A DNA stretch of 64,000 nt, from positions 37,344,164 through 37,408,163 of the forward strand of contig CM049315.1 in the NCBI GenBank assembly GCA_026874595.1, in the 5' to 3' direction. Of this stretch, positions 12,211 through 23,200 are shown piece by piece. Origin of the DNA: Sipunculus nudus. Taxonomy: Eukaryota; Annelida; Sipuncula; Golfingiida; Sipunculidae. A program made the position numbers and the translations under genes. Under the pieces are notes generated by a model that did no database searches, was not told the origin of the DNA, and saw only the letters and a program-made list of their open reading frames with translations. Numbering within the stretch: the first letter of the stretch is position 1; each line of letters begins with the position of its first letter.

Positions 12211-13203
12211 CGTGATGCTGCACTCTTACCGAGTCAGTTCGTGTTAGGAAGCTGTTCAAAGACCTGAAAAAAATTAAAAACACTTTCTGATCTCATTGTT
12301 TCATGAAACGAACTATTAAGACCCATTCTTTGTTTAGATATAAATGGAAACAATAAAAAATATATATTCCAGGGTTAATACGTCCTAAGTAATATCGAAC
12401 AAAGCTTCAGATATAACCAGACTCATCAAAACTAGGTAAGGTAATGTATCAGACTGGACATGCGAGGGACATGCATGTTGTAATAACAATAAAGCGAACA
12501 CTCAAACATAACAATGAAAAGGGTAATGCCTCTTTCAGACTCGAATGTTCATCCTGCAAATAGACAATAACATAAAAATAAAATTAAATATGTGGTTTGA
12601 AAAACCGTACTGGATGAAAACTAGTCCACTTACTTGTCAATGCTTTCCCTTCAAAATACTCGCCAGTCCAATTTTTGTATCCTCGAACTTTGACTGCTAT
12701 ACCTTTCACATGCTGGTTTGGGAACAAACTGAAAAAAATAACCGGTTCCAGCGCAAATTTGCATCCTATGATTTTATTGTTTATATGTTTGTTTTGTGAG
12801 GGGAGTGTACATTAGAGGAGGGAAGTGAATAAATTAATCCAAAGTTCTTTATTCAATTTTTAAACGTTTATTTTGAACGTTAACACCACGCGGATCATTT
12901 TTACCATGTTGTTGTAATATCTTGCTGGCAATACGATTGTAACAAAATCTGTATTTAATCGCGGTATTGTGTTTAGAAAATGTGGATGTAAGATTGCTTT
13001 ACCGACACTTAATATTAGCAAACAAAATATATACATCCGTTTATTACATTTTACATTGGCACTTTTTTATATAAGCCGGATGGTTATGCCCCACCCTCCT
13101 ATACATATGCCTTTACCCTACCCTCTAATTGATACAGTACCCTCAAAATGTGACTCAGCGTCCTCGGAAACTCATATCTATATACTAGGATCATCATTAT
13201 CAG

Positions 13204-13419
13204 CCGATCCCTTCCTGAGATATGACCCTGAATAGGTTCGTTTGCCGCCATCTTGGAAATTGCCCGAAAAAAGGGGATTGGTAACCCGAAAAAATCGGAC
13301 CCTAACATTTTATGTTTTTAAAACCCTTAATGGTGTCAAATCTGCAAAAAAATCAATTTCGGCAGAAAAATCCTACGGGACACTGTTTTTGTACACATCA
13401 ACCTGCACTAGTACCTGGG
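13204..13419 (-). repeat. Right inverted terminal repeat of the 5.7 kb element
   Basis: Reverse complement of 7751-7957 with about 70 percent identity by eye and a few indels. The outermost recognisable match is GGTACTAGTGCAGG. Confidence 0.65.
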
Positions 13420-13441
13420 CGTGCCTTGCCACTACTGACGA

Positions 13442-13530
13442 CCCCGTTAGGGACATCACGTCAGTCCAGCCTCATGTCATGCTATCGACAATACGACGTA
13501 TCAGACCTTGCCTATTTTGTTGCGGGTAGG
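13442..13530 (+). repeat. Dispersed repeat, copy 1 of 2
   Basis: About 60-90 bases, with CAGCCTCATGTCATGCTATC and TTTGTTGC as landmarks, recur at 15785-15850 just after the 40-bp satellite, in the same orientation. The two copies therefore bracket the interval that holds the satellite. Confidence 0.6.
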
Positions 13531-14842
13531 TAAAAGTATATTAAAGATATTGTAGATAGACGCCAAACTCTAAATTGAATGTCAATTATATATTTCCTAA
13601 TTATTAATATTAATATTTTTTCTATCTCGGTACTCAAATTATATATCCTTATTACTATGGGCCCAAGAACCTCGACCTCGGGTTCATCGGTTGCACTGAA
13701 TATATTCCTTTATACCTTTAAAAAGGGACCTACGCTACAAACCAATAAGCCATATTATTGCTGACCTCCAAAGGAGCATTTTCACGTGTTCAAATATTTT
13801 CTATGTGTCTAGATAATCTCCACGTGTCCAGATAGAATTCCACGTGGGGCTGAAAGGAGGGCCAATGAACAAATAATTTCTGTACCTGTACATCTAACCT
13901 CCGTTTTTTCCGTCTTATCATCCGCTATTTTCCTCCCCACTCCTAAGGTAGCAGCAATATTCAAATTAAAAATTAGCTTGAAAATGCATAGAATGAGTAA
14001 AAAAGAGAATTTAAAATATAACATAATTTAATATAATACTCGTATTGAATCATTATATAAAATCATATTTTCTTTTATAAAATAAATATAATGATGAGTA
14101 AAGAGAAAATGGTTCTACAGCAACAGCCTTCTCTCTCAAACAAACGCAGATGTTAAGACCGTGCTGCCATCTATCGGTGGATGCATTCATTAATTCGAGG
14201 TAACCCATAACAACTACCGCCCCCCCCCCCTTTACCTCTCCCTCTCTTTTATTTTTGACATACTGAATCACCACAAAATGCTTGCGAGATGAACGAGAAA
14301 TTCCTTCTTACGTTCATAAGCCTCCCGTAAACGTATTTTAAACTTAAACGATTTAGCATTGTGGCACAACTCGCTATGGAAATATACCCATTACTTTCAA
14401 CTTTAAAAATCTGATCCTTTTCATTAATAAGTACCAGTACCACTGATCAAATACCATTCATTGACACCAAATAACCTTCCACTTAATTATTGATTTTGAA
14501 CCTCACCTGTCCTGATGCAAAATTCCAGTTAAATTCATACACAACTTTCACTTTGCGTTCTGCGCCTGTCCATATTGTTGATTAGTCACCGAGAACCACC
14601 TGTTTAAGCGCGGCGGTCTCGTTGTTCTGGCTATTGTTCTGTTCTATTTATAAAATCCCTTTTCATAACAATCATTAGTCGTTTAATGTTTAATAAGTTA
14701 CAAAGTAATGTCAGTTTATGTGTTCAACAAAAGATATCCTATTCCCTCGAGTAATTTGTATATTTTATAAATATAAAGTTAGATTTCCCGAATATCCAAG
14801 GGGAGATAAACAACCATTATCCATCCCGCCAAATATAGTTGG
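13531..14842. other. Intergenic, no gene seen
   Basis: AT-rich, with a C homopolymer at about 14220-14230. Short unrecognisable open frames (13809-14024, 14053-14274) lack domains and splice context and are not called. Confidence 0.45.
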
Positions 14843-15775
14843 GTACGTGATTATAGGATATGTATAAACAAGACGTAAGATAGTATGTCAATAGTTGATA
14901 TGTATAAACAAGATGTAAGATAGTATCGGATTAGTTGATATGTATAAACAAGATGTAAGATAGTATCGGATTAGTTGATATGTATAAACAAGATGTAAGA
15001 TAGTATGTGATTAGCTGATATGTATAAGCAAGATGTAAGATAGTATGTGATTAGTTGATATGTATAAACAAGATGTTAGATAGCATGTGATTAGTTGATA
15101 TGTATAAACAAGATGTTAGATAGTACGTGATTAGTTGATATGTATAAACAAGATGTAAGATAGTATGTGATTAGTTGATATGTATAAACAAGATGTAAGA
15201 TAGTACGTGATTAGTTGATATGTATAAACTAGATGTAAGATAGTATGTGATTAGTTGATATGTATAAACAAGATGTAAGATAGTACGTGATTAGTTGATA
15301 TGTATAAACAAGATGTAAGATAGTACGTGATTAGTTGATATGTATAAACTAGATGTAAGATAGTACGTGATTAGTTGATATGTATAAACAAGATGTAAGA
15401 TAGTACGTGATTAGTTGATATGTATAAACAAGATGTAAGATAGTACGTGATTAGTTGATATGTATAAACAAGATGTAAGATAGCATGTGATTAGTTGATA
15501 TGTATAAACAAGATGTAAGATGGTATGTGATTAGTTGATATTTATAAACAAGATGTAAGATAGTACGTAATTAGTTGATATGTATAAACAAGATGTTAGA
15601 TAGTATCAGATTAGTTGATATGTATAAACAGGATGTAAGATAGTATGTGATTAGTTGATATGTATAAACAAGATGTAAGATAGTATGTCAGTAGTTGATA
15701 TGTATAAACAAGATATAAGATAGTATCGGATTAGTTGATACGTATAAACAAAATGTAAGATAGTATGTGATTAGG
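14843..15775 (+). repeat. 40-bp tandem satellite, about 23 units
   Basis: The unit is exactly 40 bases, read as TTAGTTGATATGTATAAACA followed by AGATGTAAGATAGTAYGTGA, and it repeats without indels across the block. The variable position alternates between TACGTGA (concentrated in 15121-15450) and TATGTGA. The series GTCA, TCGGA, GTGA at unit ends occurs near both edges (14881-15010 and 15681-15770). An AAACT variant recurs 120 bases apart (15221 and 15341). These point to block-wise duplication of two- or three-unit segments. Confidence 0.95.
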
Positions 15776-15784
15776 AATGATCAC

Positions 15785-15850
15785 GTATTCCAGCCTCACG
15801 TCATGCTATCGGCAACACGTCGTATCCGATCTTGTCTGCTTTGTTGCATA
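15785..15850 (+). repeat. Dispersed repeat, copy 2 of 2
   Basis: Matches 13442-13530 (landmark CAGCCTCACGTCATGCTATC). It directly follows the satellite and precedes a non-repetitive stretch and a (TA)n tract. Confidence 0.6.
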
Positions 15851-15939
15851 ATAAACCAGTGTCAGTGCCACCAGTTTACCGTTAATACCAATTGTGTGTG
15901 TGCGAGTGGACTACGGACCGTGCCTTACAGCCCGCCGCG

Positions 15940-15941
<2 letters not shown>

Positions 15942-15988
<47 letters not shown>
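15942..15988. repeat. (TA)n microsatellite
   Basis: Pure TA run at the end of the block that starts with the 40-bp satellite. The order satellite, short unique stretch, simple-repeat tail resembles satellite-bearing non-autonomous elements known from bivalves, but no matching termini were found. Confidence 0.85.
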
Positions 15989-15993
<5 letters not shown>

Positions 15994-16007
15994 TATATAT
16001 GTATATA

Positions 16008-16268
16008 CATCACCATCGGTGGTGAGACTGCCGGAATGATATCAGCGTTGGTGGAGAACTCTTCAAAAACTTAACCCCAGAAGGCGCTCTCATCACTCCC
16101 GCAATACTCCTGTGGTGAAGAAGAAGTGAATCATACTTCAAAATATTCTCCAGGTTTTCAACCTTAACTGAAACCTCCATTGAACTCGCCGCACTGGACT
16201 TTGGAAGACTGATTTAAAACTTATCGAAATACGTCATTTTCAATGTTAAATGTTTCAAACGATTTTAT
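16008..16268. repeat. Dispersed 260-bp repeat, copy 1
   Basis: Matches 50035-50290 in the same orientation at roughly 80 percent by eye. Landmarks are GACTGCCGGA, CTTCAAAAACTTAACCCCAG, GGCGCTCTCATCACTC and CTTCAAAATATTCTCCAGG. There is no tRNA-like promoter box and no coding frame, so its class is unknown. Confidence 0.7.
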
Positions 16269-16354
16269 AAGAGGTTATATGATGATGAGATTTTTCCCTA
16301 CACAACATCATGTAAAAAGCACATATAAACAGAAATGTTCGTTGATTCAATAGA

Positions 16355-16385
<31 letters not shown>

Positions 16386-16403
16386 CATATATATATACTA
16401 TTG

Positions 16404-16440
<37 letters not shown>
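16355..16440. repeat. (TA)n microsatellite, two blocks
   Basis: Two TA runs separated by a short TACTATTGAAAA spacer. They immediately precede the second pogo-like element, which inserted into TA sequence. Confidence 0.85.
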
Positions 16441-16447
<7 letters not shown>

Positions 16448-16451
16448 TATA

Positions 16452-17735
16452 CAGTGAAACCTGTAAACCTGTCTAAAGCGGACAGTCAAGGGACTCAATC
16501 ATTTTGTCCTTAATAGTGAGGTGTCCTTATTAGGCAGTCAGACCTTGGTTGATAACTGAGGGATTATAAACAAAGACAACGAACAGCTGCAAGAACATGT
16601 TTTTTTGTATTATATCAGGTTTCATGTACATGTACAACATACTCATGCACAAATCATGCATTCAATAGTCATATACAAACTGTGATTATTTTTACTTATC
16701 TCAAGTAGTAAACAGTATGAGGAGAAAGCTCTATAAAATCATCCATAATAACAATATTCATAAATTCTTCTGCAACTGTGCTAACGCTCTTTTTTGCGGA
16801 TTCACTCAGTCCAATAGGCTCGACTTTTTCAGATAGCGTAAGCTCCCGCCTGAAGTATGAGTGGGGCCACCTGGCGGCTTGTCTAAACTTTCCTGTTCAG
16901 CTGTCCCATTGCGATAATCTCAAAGATTATGACAATGTTGATAATGCGAAGATTGTAATGGCTACGAACCTGGGAACATTCATTTTTATGTGTGAATGTA
17001 GCTTTAGCCTTAAATAAACCTTCTTTGATGATGGTTGTTTGGTTTGTTTTGATTTGATGTTGATGGCACCCGAGTTTAAACAGACCCCGAGGAAGCTTGT
17101 GCACGGCGGCACGATACTCGTAACTACGCAGCGGGCACATGGTTGACACTGAGCAGATCAGTTTGAGATATATTGAGCAAAACTAATTAAAACAGGCTGC
17201 TACAAAAAAAGTGGATAGTGTACAGTTAGATATTGCGTAGTAAAATCAGGGACGCACGGGAATCGGCAGCCGTTTAATCAAACGGTCGAGCGAATGATAT
17301 GCAGCTTCGCAACGTGTGAATGATCAACCGTGAAATAAAGTGACAGGGTGTTTACCGCTTCACCTTTGCTGGGTTTATCCTATGAGCACATCTCACCGTG
17401 ACCTGAACACCTACACGCATTAAGGTAACAACTGGGGATTGCTCAATCCATTTTGTTCAAGTCCTAGGAACAACGGTAACGGTGGCCTTTGATGTTGTCT
17501 GGGGCGAGTGATCAGAGGAGCTGCCGTATCGTGTCTGTATTTGTCAGGTTCATTTACTCTTAGAATGTTAGTTTTAGTTGAAATCCGCTGTCCGTTGTCC
17601 GCAGTAGTGAGGTGTCCGCCTTATAGAGGTGCCGCTTATACATTACATATAGGAAATTTTGAAGAGACTTAACTATATTGTCCGTTATAGCCAGTTGTCC
17701 GCCCGAGTGAGGTGTCGCTTAGACCAGTTTTCACA

Positions 17736-17736
<1 letters not shown>
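16452..17736. mobile_element. Non-autonomous pogo/Tc1-like DNA transposon, copy B
   Basis: Full-length relative of 406-1669. It starts CAGTGAAACCTGTAAACCTG, with a small internal duplication of the terminus, and ends CCAGTTTTCACAG with TA outside. Both flanks are (TA)n tracts. The internal order is conserved: the GGACTCAATCATTTTGTCC block, then the CTCCCGC and CGAACCTGGG blocks, then the TTGTCCG repeats. The short minus-strand open frame seen in both copies has no recognisable domain. Confidence 0.8.
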
Positions 17737-17792
<56 letters not shown>

Positions 17793-19070
17793 GATCTAGC
17801 GAAACTGAACTGAGCAGAGAGGTATGAATGCGTGTGACTTAAATAACGCTTTAATCAATGCTGTTAGTGAGAATTTAAGGGACCTATTTCGATACTTGAC
17901 GTCTGTTATATATCAATAAACGCTTCAACCTCTTTTAAAGAAAACCCAATTATGCCGATCCCAAGCGCAAATGCTGTTTGTTTTGTTTATTTCCTAATGC
18001 TTATAACATAATATTTTGCAAGGGTTCTGAAAAGTGTTACACAGGATAACACAAAGTCTATTGGCTTGGGGAAACTTTTGTTTGAGTTAACAAGGATCCT
18101 AGCTTTATTCATTCATGTAGCGCCAACCCGGTTTTCAAGTGGGTCAGTATTCACATACTAAGCTGATATTAGGACCAATGGAGCCCTTAGGGGTTCTACG
18201 TCCAGAGGTTTGGGATCGTACATACTTCTGTCAGTTGCTGCGGCATTATTTCCTACATGGACAGAAGAGCAAGGGACCATTGTTCATAAACCTTTGCTCA
18301 CGAACATAGCCCCTGACATATTAGGCTATCATTCACAACTGTTGGTCATATTTAGGAATAAATGATAAAAAAAAATAGAAAAGGAAATCAGGTGGCATCA
18401 ATGGTGTCTCACAAAGAATTATGGTATTTTTCAATTCCATGCACCATTAGTTGGTATATTGTAATAATTTGTACTCAGTTTGTGCTACTGTAATCACATT
18501 TCACAATTATTTCTCTTATAATACATTAATGGCCATGATGACAGAAAAACAGTTGTAAGACAGTTGTAACGTTTGATCGAAGTCCTTAATCATAAGACGG
18601 AGGATAAAAGGACACAGATCACTCTCTTTATAATCCGACATTATTGAATATAGGTTGAGCTAAACTACCAGCCAAAATTTGATGAAATGGCGAAAAGTTG
18701 GATTTTCTATGAAATGTAATTAAATCATGCATTACGTGAGCGCAGACATGAGTCACTCTGACTGATAGTTCATAAAATGATTCATTTTTTAACGTTTGAT
18801 AAACATTTTCTACTTTCTACATAGCAATTATATAGGATAAATTTCCTTAAATGTCAGTTTCCGTTTCTGCAGAATCCTCTGACACCAATGACATTCATAT
18901 CGATTTGAATCATAGTTAGAATATACAATTTATTGTATCCTGGCATTTCGTGGTAAAACAGTTAAAAATTGACAATCAATTTTGTAACAATGACAACAAA
19001 AGCCAAATGTACTTTCAATTTTCATGATAGAATACCTGTTTAAAGTCTCACGACTGTCGAATGGGGATAA

Positions 19071-19102
<32 letters not shown>

Positions 19103-20128
19103 GGTTTTGCCCAATCCAACAATGTGATAAAGTAAATTATGTGGTTAGGGGTTCGGCAAATTTTATTGTACATATACATTCAGTAATATATTGAGTTCTA
19201 CATTAACGTTCTAAGATTTTAGACAAGTATGTGTATTGTAAACGCTAGAATTATGCATAAACAAGAAAGAAGATCCGAATAACGGAAACCTCTGACATCA
19301 ACACTACACCTTTAACCACATTGTGGATCAAATGAGATCCGAACTCGAAGGCTAAAGTCTTTTACGCTGACTTTCTACATCCATAACGATCGAGATCTGC
19401 TGTTATGGGACAAACATTCATCACTGTTCCAAGGAAAAATGGGATGTAACAAATCACCGAGCTTTAAAAAAATCAGTAATAGTCAGTTTTATACAGTGTA
19501 TGGTTTGCTTATACATTCATTTTATTATTTCCCCTTTGACATAATGTTATAAACAATAAATATTTAAACCAGTACTCTAATTACCCTGATCTTAGTTGTG
19601 CATGGTAACACTATTGATGTCTCTTTAGTATGTATAATCGTAGAGAGTTAATAATAATGATTATAATAATAAAAAACGGAAGTAGTATTAGTAGGAGTAG
19701 AAGAAGGATAAATATGTATACTTGAGAGACTTGCTTAACCTTCTAAGATAAAAAAATGAAGGAAAAATGCAATGTTACAGTGTGATATCCTTTTAGTAAT
19801 TATAAATCTATTAACTACAAGAAACTAAAGATTTTAGTACAAAAGTATTTCACAATAATGTGTTATATAAATATGATTTCAAAGTATTTGTTAATACCTG
19901 CTTGAAATCAAACCAGTCTTTAAAAAAAATGACATTCACCAGCATCGGTGATGCCTCATCACATTAATCTTCTCGAAAATGAATTGTTCCCTAATACAAA
20001 TCATTAAAGGGTGTTCCCCACTTCATCCTGAATGGTCGTCTTTTAAAATTAGGAATATTGAAGGGTCTTTACATAAACGGATATATGTACGTGCTTATGT
20101 TGGCATGTAACGTAGCATTGGAGTTGTA
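17737..20128. other. 3' flank of the channel gene, no other gene seen
   Basis: Starts with a (TA)n run (17737-17790). The remainder is AT-rich without a second coding region, and includes a short TA plus T homopolymer at 19069-19102. The channel mRNA's 3' untranslated region must lie in the upper part, but no polyadenylation site can be fixed with confidence. Confidence 0.5.
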
Positions 20129-20235
20129 TTATGTAAAAAGTCCTGGTTCTCTTTTTGCTTCGTTTTGGGGCAGGACGAAGACTTTCTGAGTTTCCACATT
20201 TGGCATTGGTTCAATCGACTTCTTTCCTAATGCAT
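20129..20235 (-). CDS. DEG/ENaC exon 11 (C-terminal tail, stop)
   Basis: The acceptor TTTTGCAG precedes 20235. The phase-1 join completes Asn, followed by 34 residues ending REPGLFT and TAA at 20129-20131. This is a short, charged cytoplasmic tail without an obvious PY or PDZ-binding motif. Confidence 0.8.
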
Positions 20236-23200
20236 CTGCAAAATCAAAATCGTTTCATATTACTATGGGTAAGATTTTATGAAAAACAGTGTAAATATTG
20301 TCGATTTCATTAAATCGGTGTAATAATCTCTAATAATAGTCATAATTCCTACTACAAATATAGTTTTCAATTAAATTCTGTCCCAAATGTACTTTTTCTG
20401 TAGACAGCTTCACTACTCAACGTTTCCTCGGCCAGATTAAATTGCTACAGAGTGTATGACCTACATTTGTAATACATAAATAACAAGAGTATTTAAAGTA
20501 TTTATATTCTTATTTAGTCATAGATATGCCTTTCATCCTTGTTTGGAGCTATTTCAAGGTAAGCAGAAATTTTTTTCGGGTCGTCGTTGTAATCGGTATA
20601 CTATATGAACTATAACTTTAACTAGTAAAATTGTTCGACTGATTTTCCAATCGTCATCTTAAAAATAACTTTGACGACATGTTTGTTATATTTTAAAACT
20701 GATCTTACTTCTTCGTTTAGTGCGGGAGGCCAGGTGGACGATAAAGATATCAATCAGTTCAAAAATTGTAAGCAGACTTCCTCCAAGGAACAAACCAAGA
20801 TAGCCTCCCAGATCGGCTGAAAGAAAATTATACCGAGGGCTCAGTATATTAACTTCAACTGGCATACAATTGTTATATTTAGTTGATTCTACATATGAAC
20901 TGAAACGTTTCAAGAATAGTCCATTAAATCATAGAATGATATAGTTTATATTCCAGTAATCTGAAAGATAAAAAAATAAACATAAAAAAATTCGAAAAAA
21001 TAATGTGAATTTTCTGTCAAGGTTGATTCCCCATAATAACCTTCTAACATTTCTAACATTTCCTTTCCAAATTTACGGTCATTAAAGTTTAAATAAGCTG
21101 TGCTAAATCCGATGTTTCCCAAAAAATGTTGGAATCAATTATAATTAAAGTACGCTCTGTCAGTTATCGATTTAAAAATAACAATACAATCATCATAAAC
21201 TGAAAAAGAGAGAATCTTGTTGATATGTGGGGCATGTGAGACATTGATACTTATACGTATGACATTAGCTGAAAGGAGAAAAAGTTTTGAAAGATAAGGC
21301 ATCCAACCTGACTTTACCGTCATCCATCATATAAACGGCTATGAGTGTAAGATATATGTAGAATATTCAACCTGCATGCGGTTACTGCGATAATTTACAA
21401 CTAATATGACATAGGGCTGCAATTTTATAAATATTAAAGATTCTTTAACAAAACAAAACTTTAATTATTTTGTGATATAGTATTGGAAAATTTATCAAGT
21501 TAAAACTGGGATAGTTTACCTTAAGTTAGCGCAGCACATGCTATCCCCACTACTGCATAAGCAGGACCTTAAACATTTAGAGTGGGATAAACAACATGCA
21601 TACCCTACTATAAGCTTCTTGATGTCATCATCGGGTTGTTGTATGATTTTGGTGACGCTCATATCCCGGAAATAAACGTGAAGCTCCAGATAGTTGTCTC
21701 TAAAATAAAACAAATAAATGATTTTAAAAATGTACCAAACAACCAGAATTGTCATACGCCACAAGGAAAGAAATCCTTGCGAGGAGACAACAATATGCTG
21801 ATTGTCATAATAAAATATACAGGAAGGTATGAGACCGTCCTTGGGCTGATGTTCGAGAGTAAAAGATCATAAGAATCCAGAATAAACTAAGTCACATGTT
21901 GACAGAGGAAAGGAAAGGAAAGAAAGTGGAAGAAACATTTCAACTCCGCACACAGTATTGAAAAGATAAAATATACAGAGGAAAACATGGAGCAATTTTG
22001 TATACTGATTGTATGCACATCTGAAAATGATAATTAATGGGTAGATAATTACACCTTTTTTCATAATCGACTTCAGTTTAAGGTATTAGAAAAATTATTT
22101 TGGTTGCAAATACGAAAAGTTATAAATCACAACAAATTGAAAACAACTATTATCCAGAACCAGATCAATGTGGGGACATGAACCCGTGGATATGCTAATT
22201 GGTAAGTTGTCCTGATATTACACAGATGTGATAAGAAAAAAAAGCAATAAGGGTTCGTGCTGATATGTTAAATCCTTGGACCATCCAAGGGAATGCTGCA
22301 AACAGTGAAGCCCTGTCCGAAGAACATATATACAACATTATATACCGAATCGGACAAAGTGTCACAGTTATTGATAAATTTTACCATTAGCGTACACGTT
22401 ACCCTGATAACTCCTGGTAGGTACGATAATTTCCTTAACCACTGACCAGTTACTTACCCCGGAAATAAGTAAGCTTGCATACTGGCCATACGTAAACTCA
22501 GAGATGCACATAAAAAACTTCCTTTAATTCACGTATGTATGTATTAAATCCGGCACATATATTTTGTAACCTTGATGACAATTGCTTGATGAACATAGGT
22601 AACTACCTATATGATACACATAAAAATATAGTAAACAATATCTTGCAAAAACACATTAATTCAACAAAGGAAAAAACAGTATGACGTTAATGTAAACTTG
22701 ACATGTAAATATTCAAAAACAAAAACAATATGACTTACATGTGTAACTTAAAATTGAAACCAGACCTAAAATAATGCTTCAAATTAGACTTAATCTGCAA
22801 ATGCTGTACTAGTAAGACCGACACAACGGTGTGCGACTATATATGGAACATTCATTTCTGCCCTCTCCTTGAACTCATCAACGCTGAATATATAAAAAAT
22901 TAGAACTTACCTGATAAAGTCAGCGTCAAATACTTCTGCCTTGAATGGGAGTTCCGACAGTGTTGTGTCGTTTCCTATTGTTTCCTTAAGTTTGTCATAA
23001 CAGGTCAAGACCCCTGGCATTTCAGCGAGGGCAGGATGTAGAACGACCGTGCAAAGCGGAGCCAACCCTGATATTTCAGCAACAGTGTGATTAAACTGAA
23101 CATTTCCTGTAGTGTTCAGAAATGATACAAAAAGCTGAACTGTACTTGCAATGTATGGATTTGTAGCAATTGGGAGAATTGTGAAATTCACCGAGTCAAT

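Larger units (their letters stand above)
7751..13419 (-). mobile_element. 5.7 kb element with long inverted ends carrying a decayed reading frame
   Basis: About 200 bases at the left (7751-7957) reappear as reverse complement at the right (13204-13419). Shared blocks in the same order include CCGTAGGATTTTT, TGCCGAAATT, TAGGGTCC, a CCCC-TTT stretch, AATGGC-GC and CAGGGTCATATCTC. The arms are diverged (roughly 70 percent by eye) with indels, so the insertion is old. Between them lies a single decayed minus-strand reading frame (8285-12210). This layout is that of a DNA transposon with its own gene, but the exact ends and target duplication are not readable. Chance flanking of the pseudogene by another element's arms is possible but less economical. 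Confidence 0.65.

Noticed and set aside
14843-15775. CRISPR-like array
   Set aside because: The repeats are directly tandem with no unique spacers, and the DNA is clearly eukaryotic.
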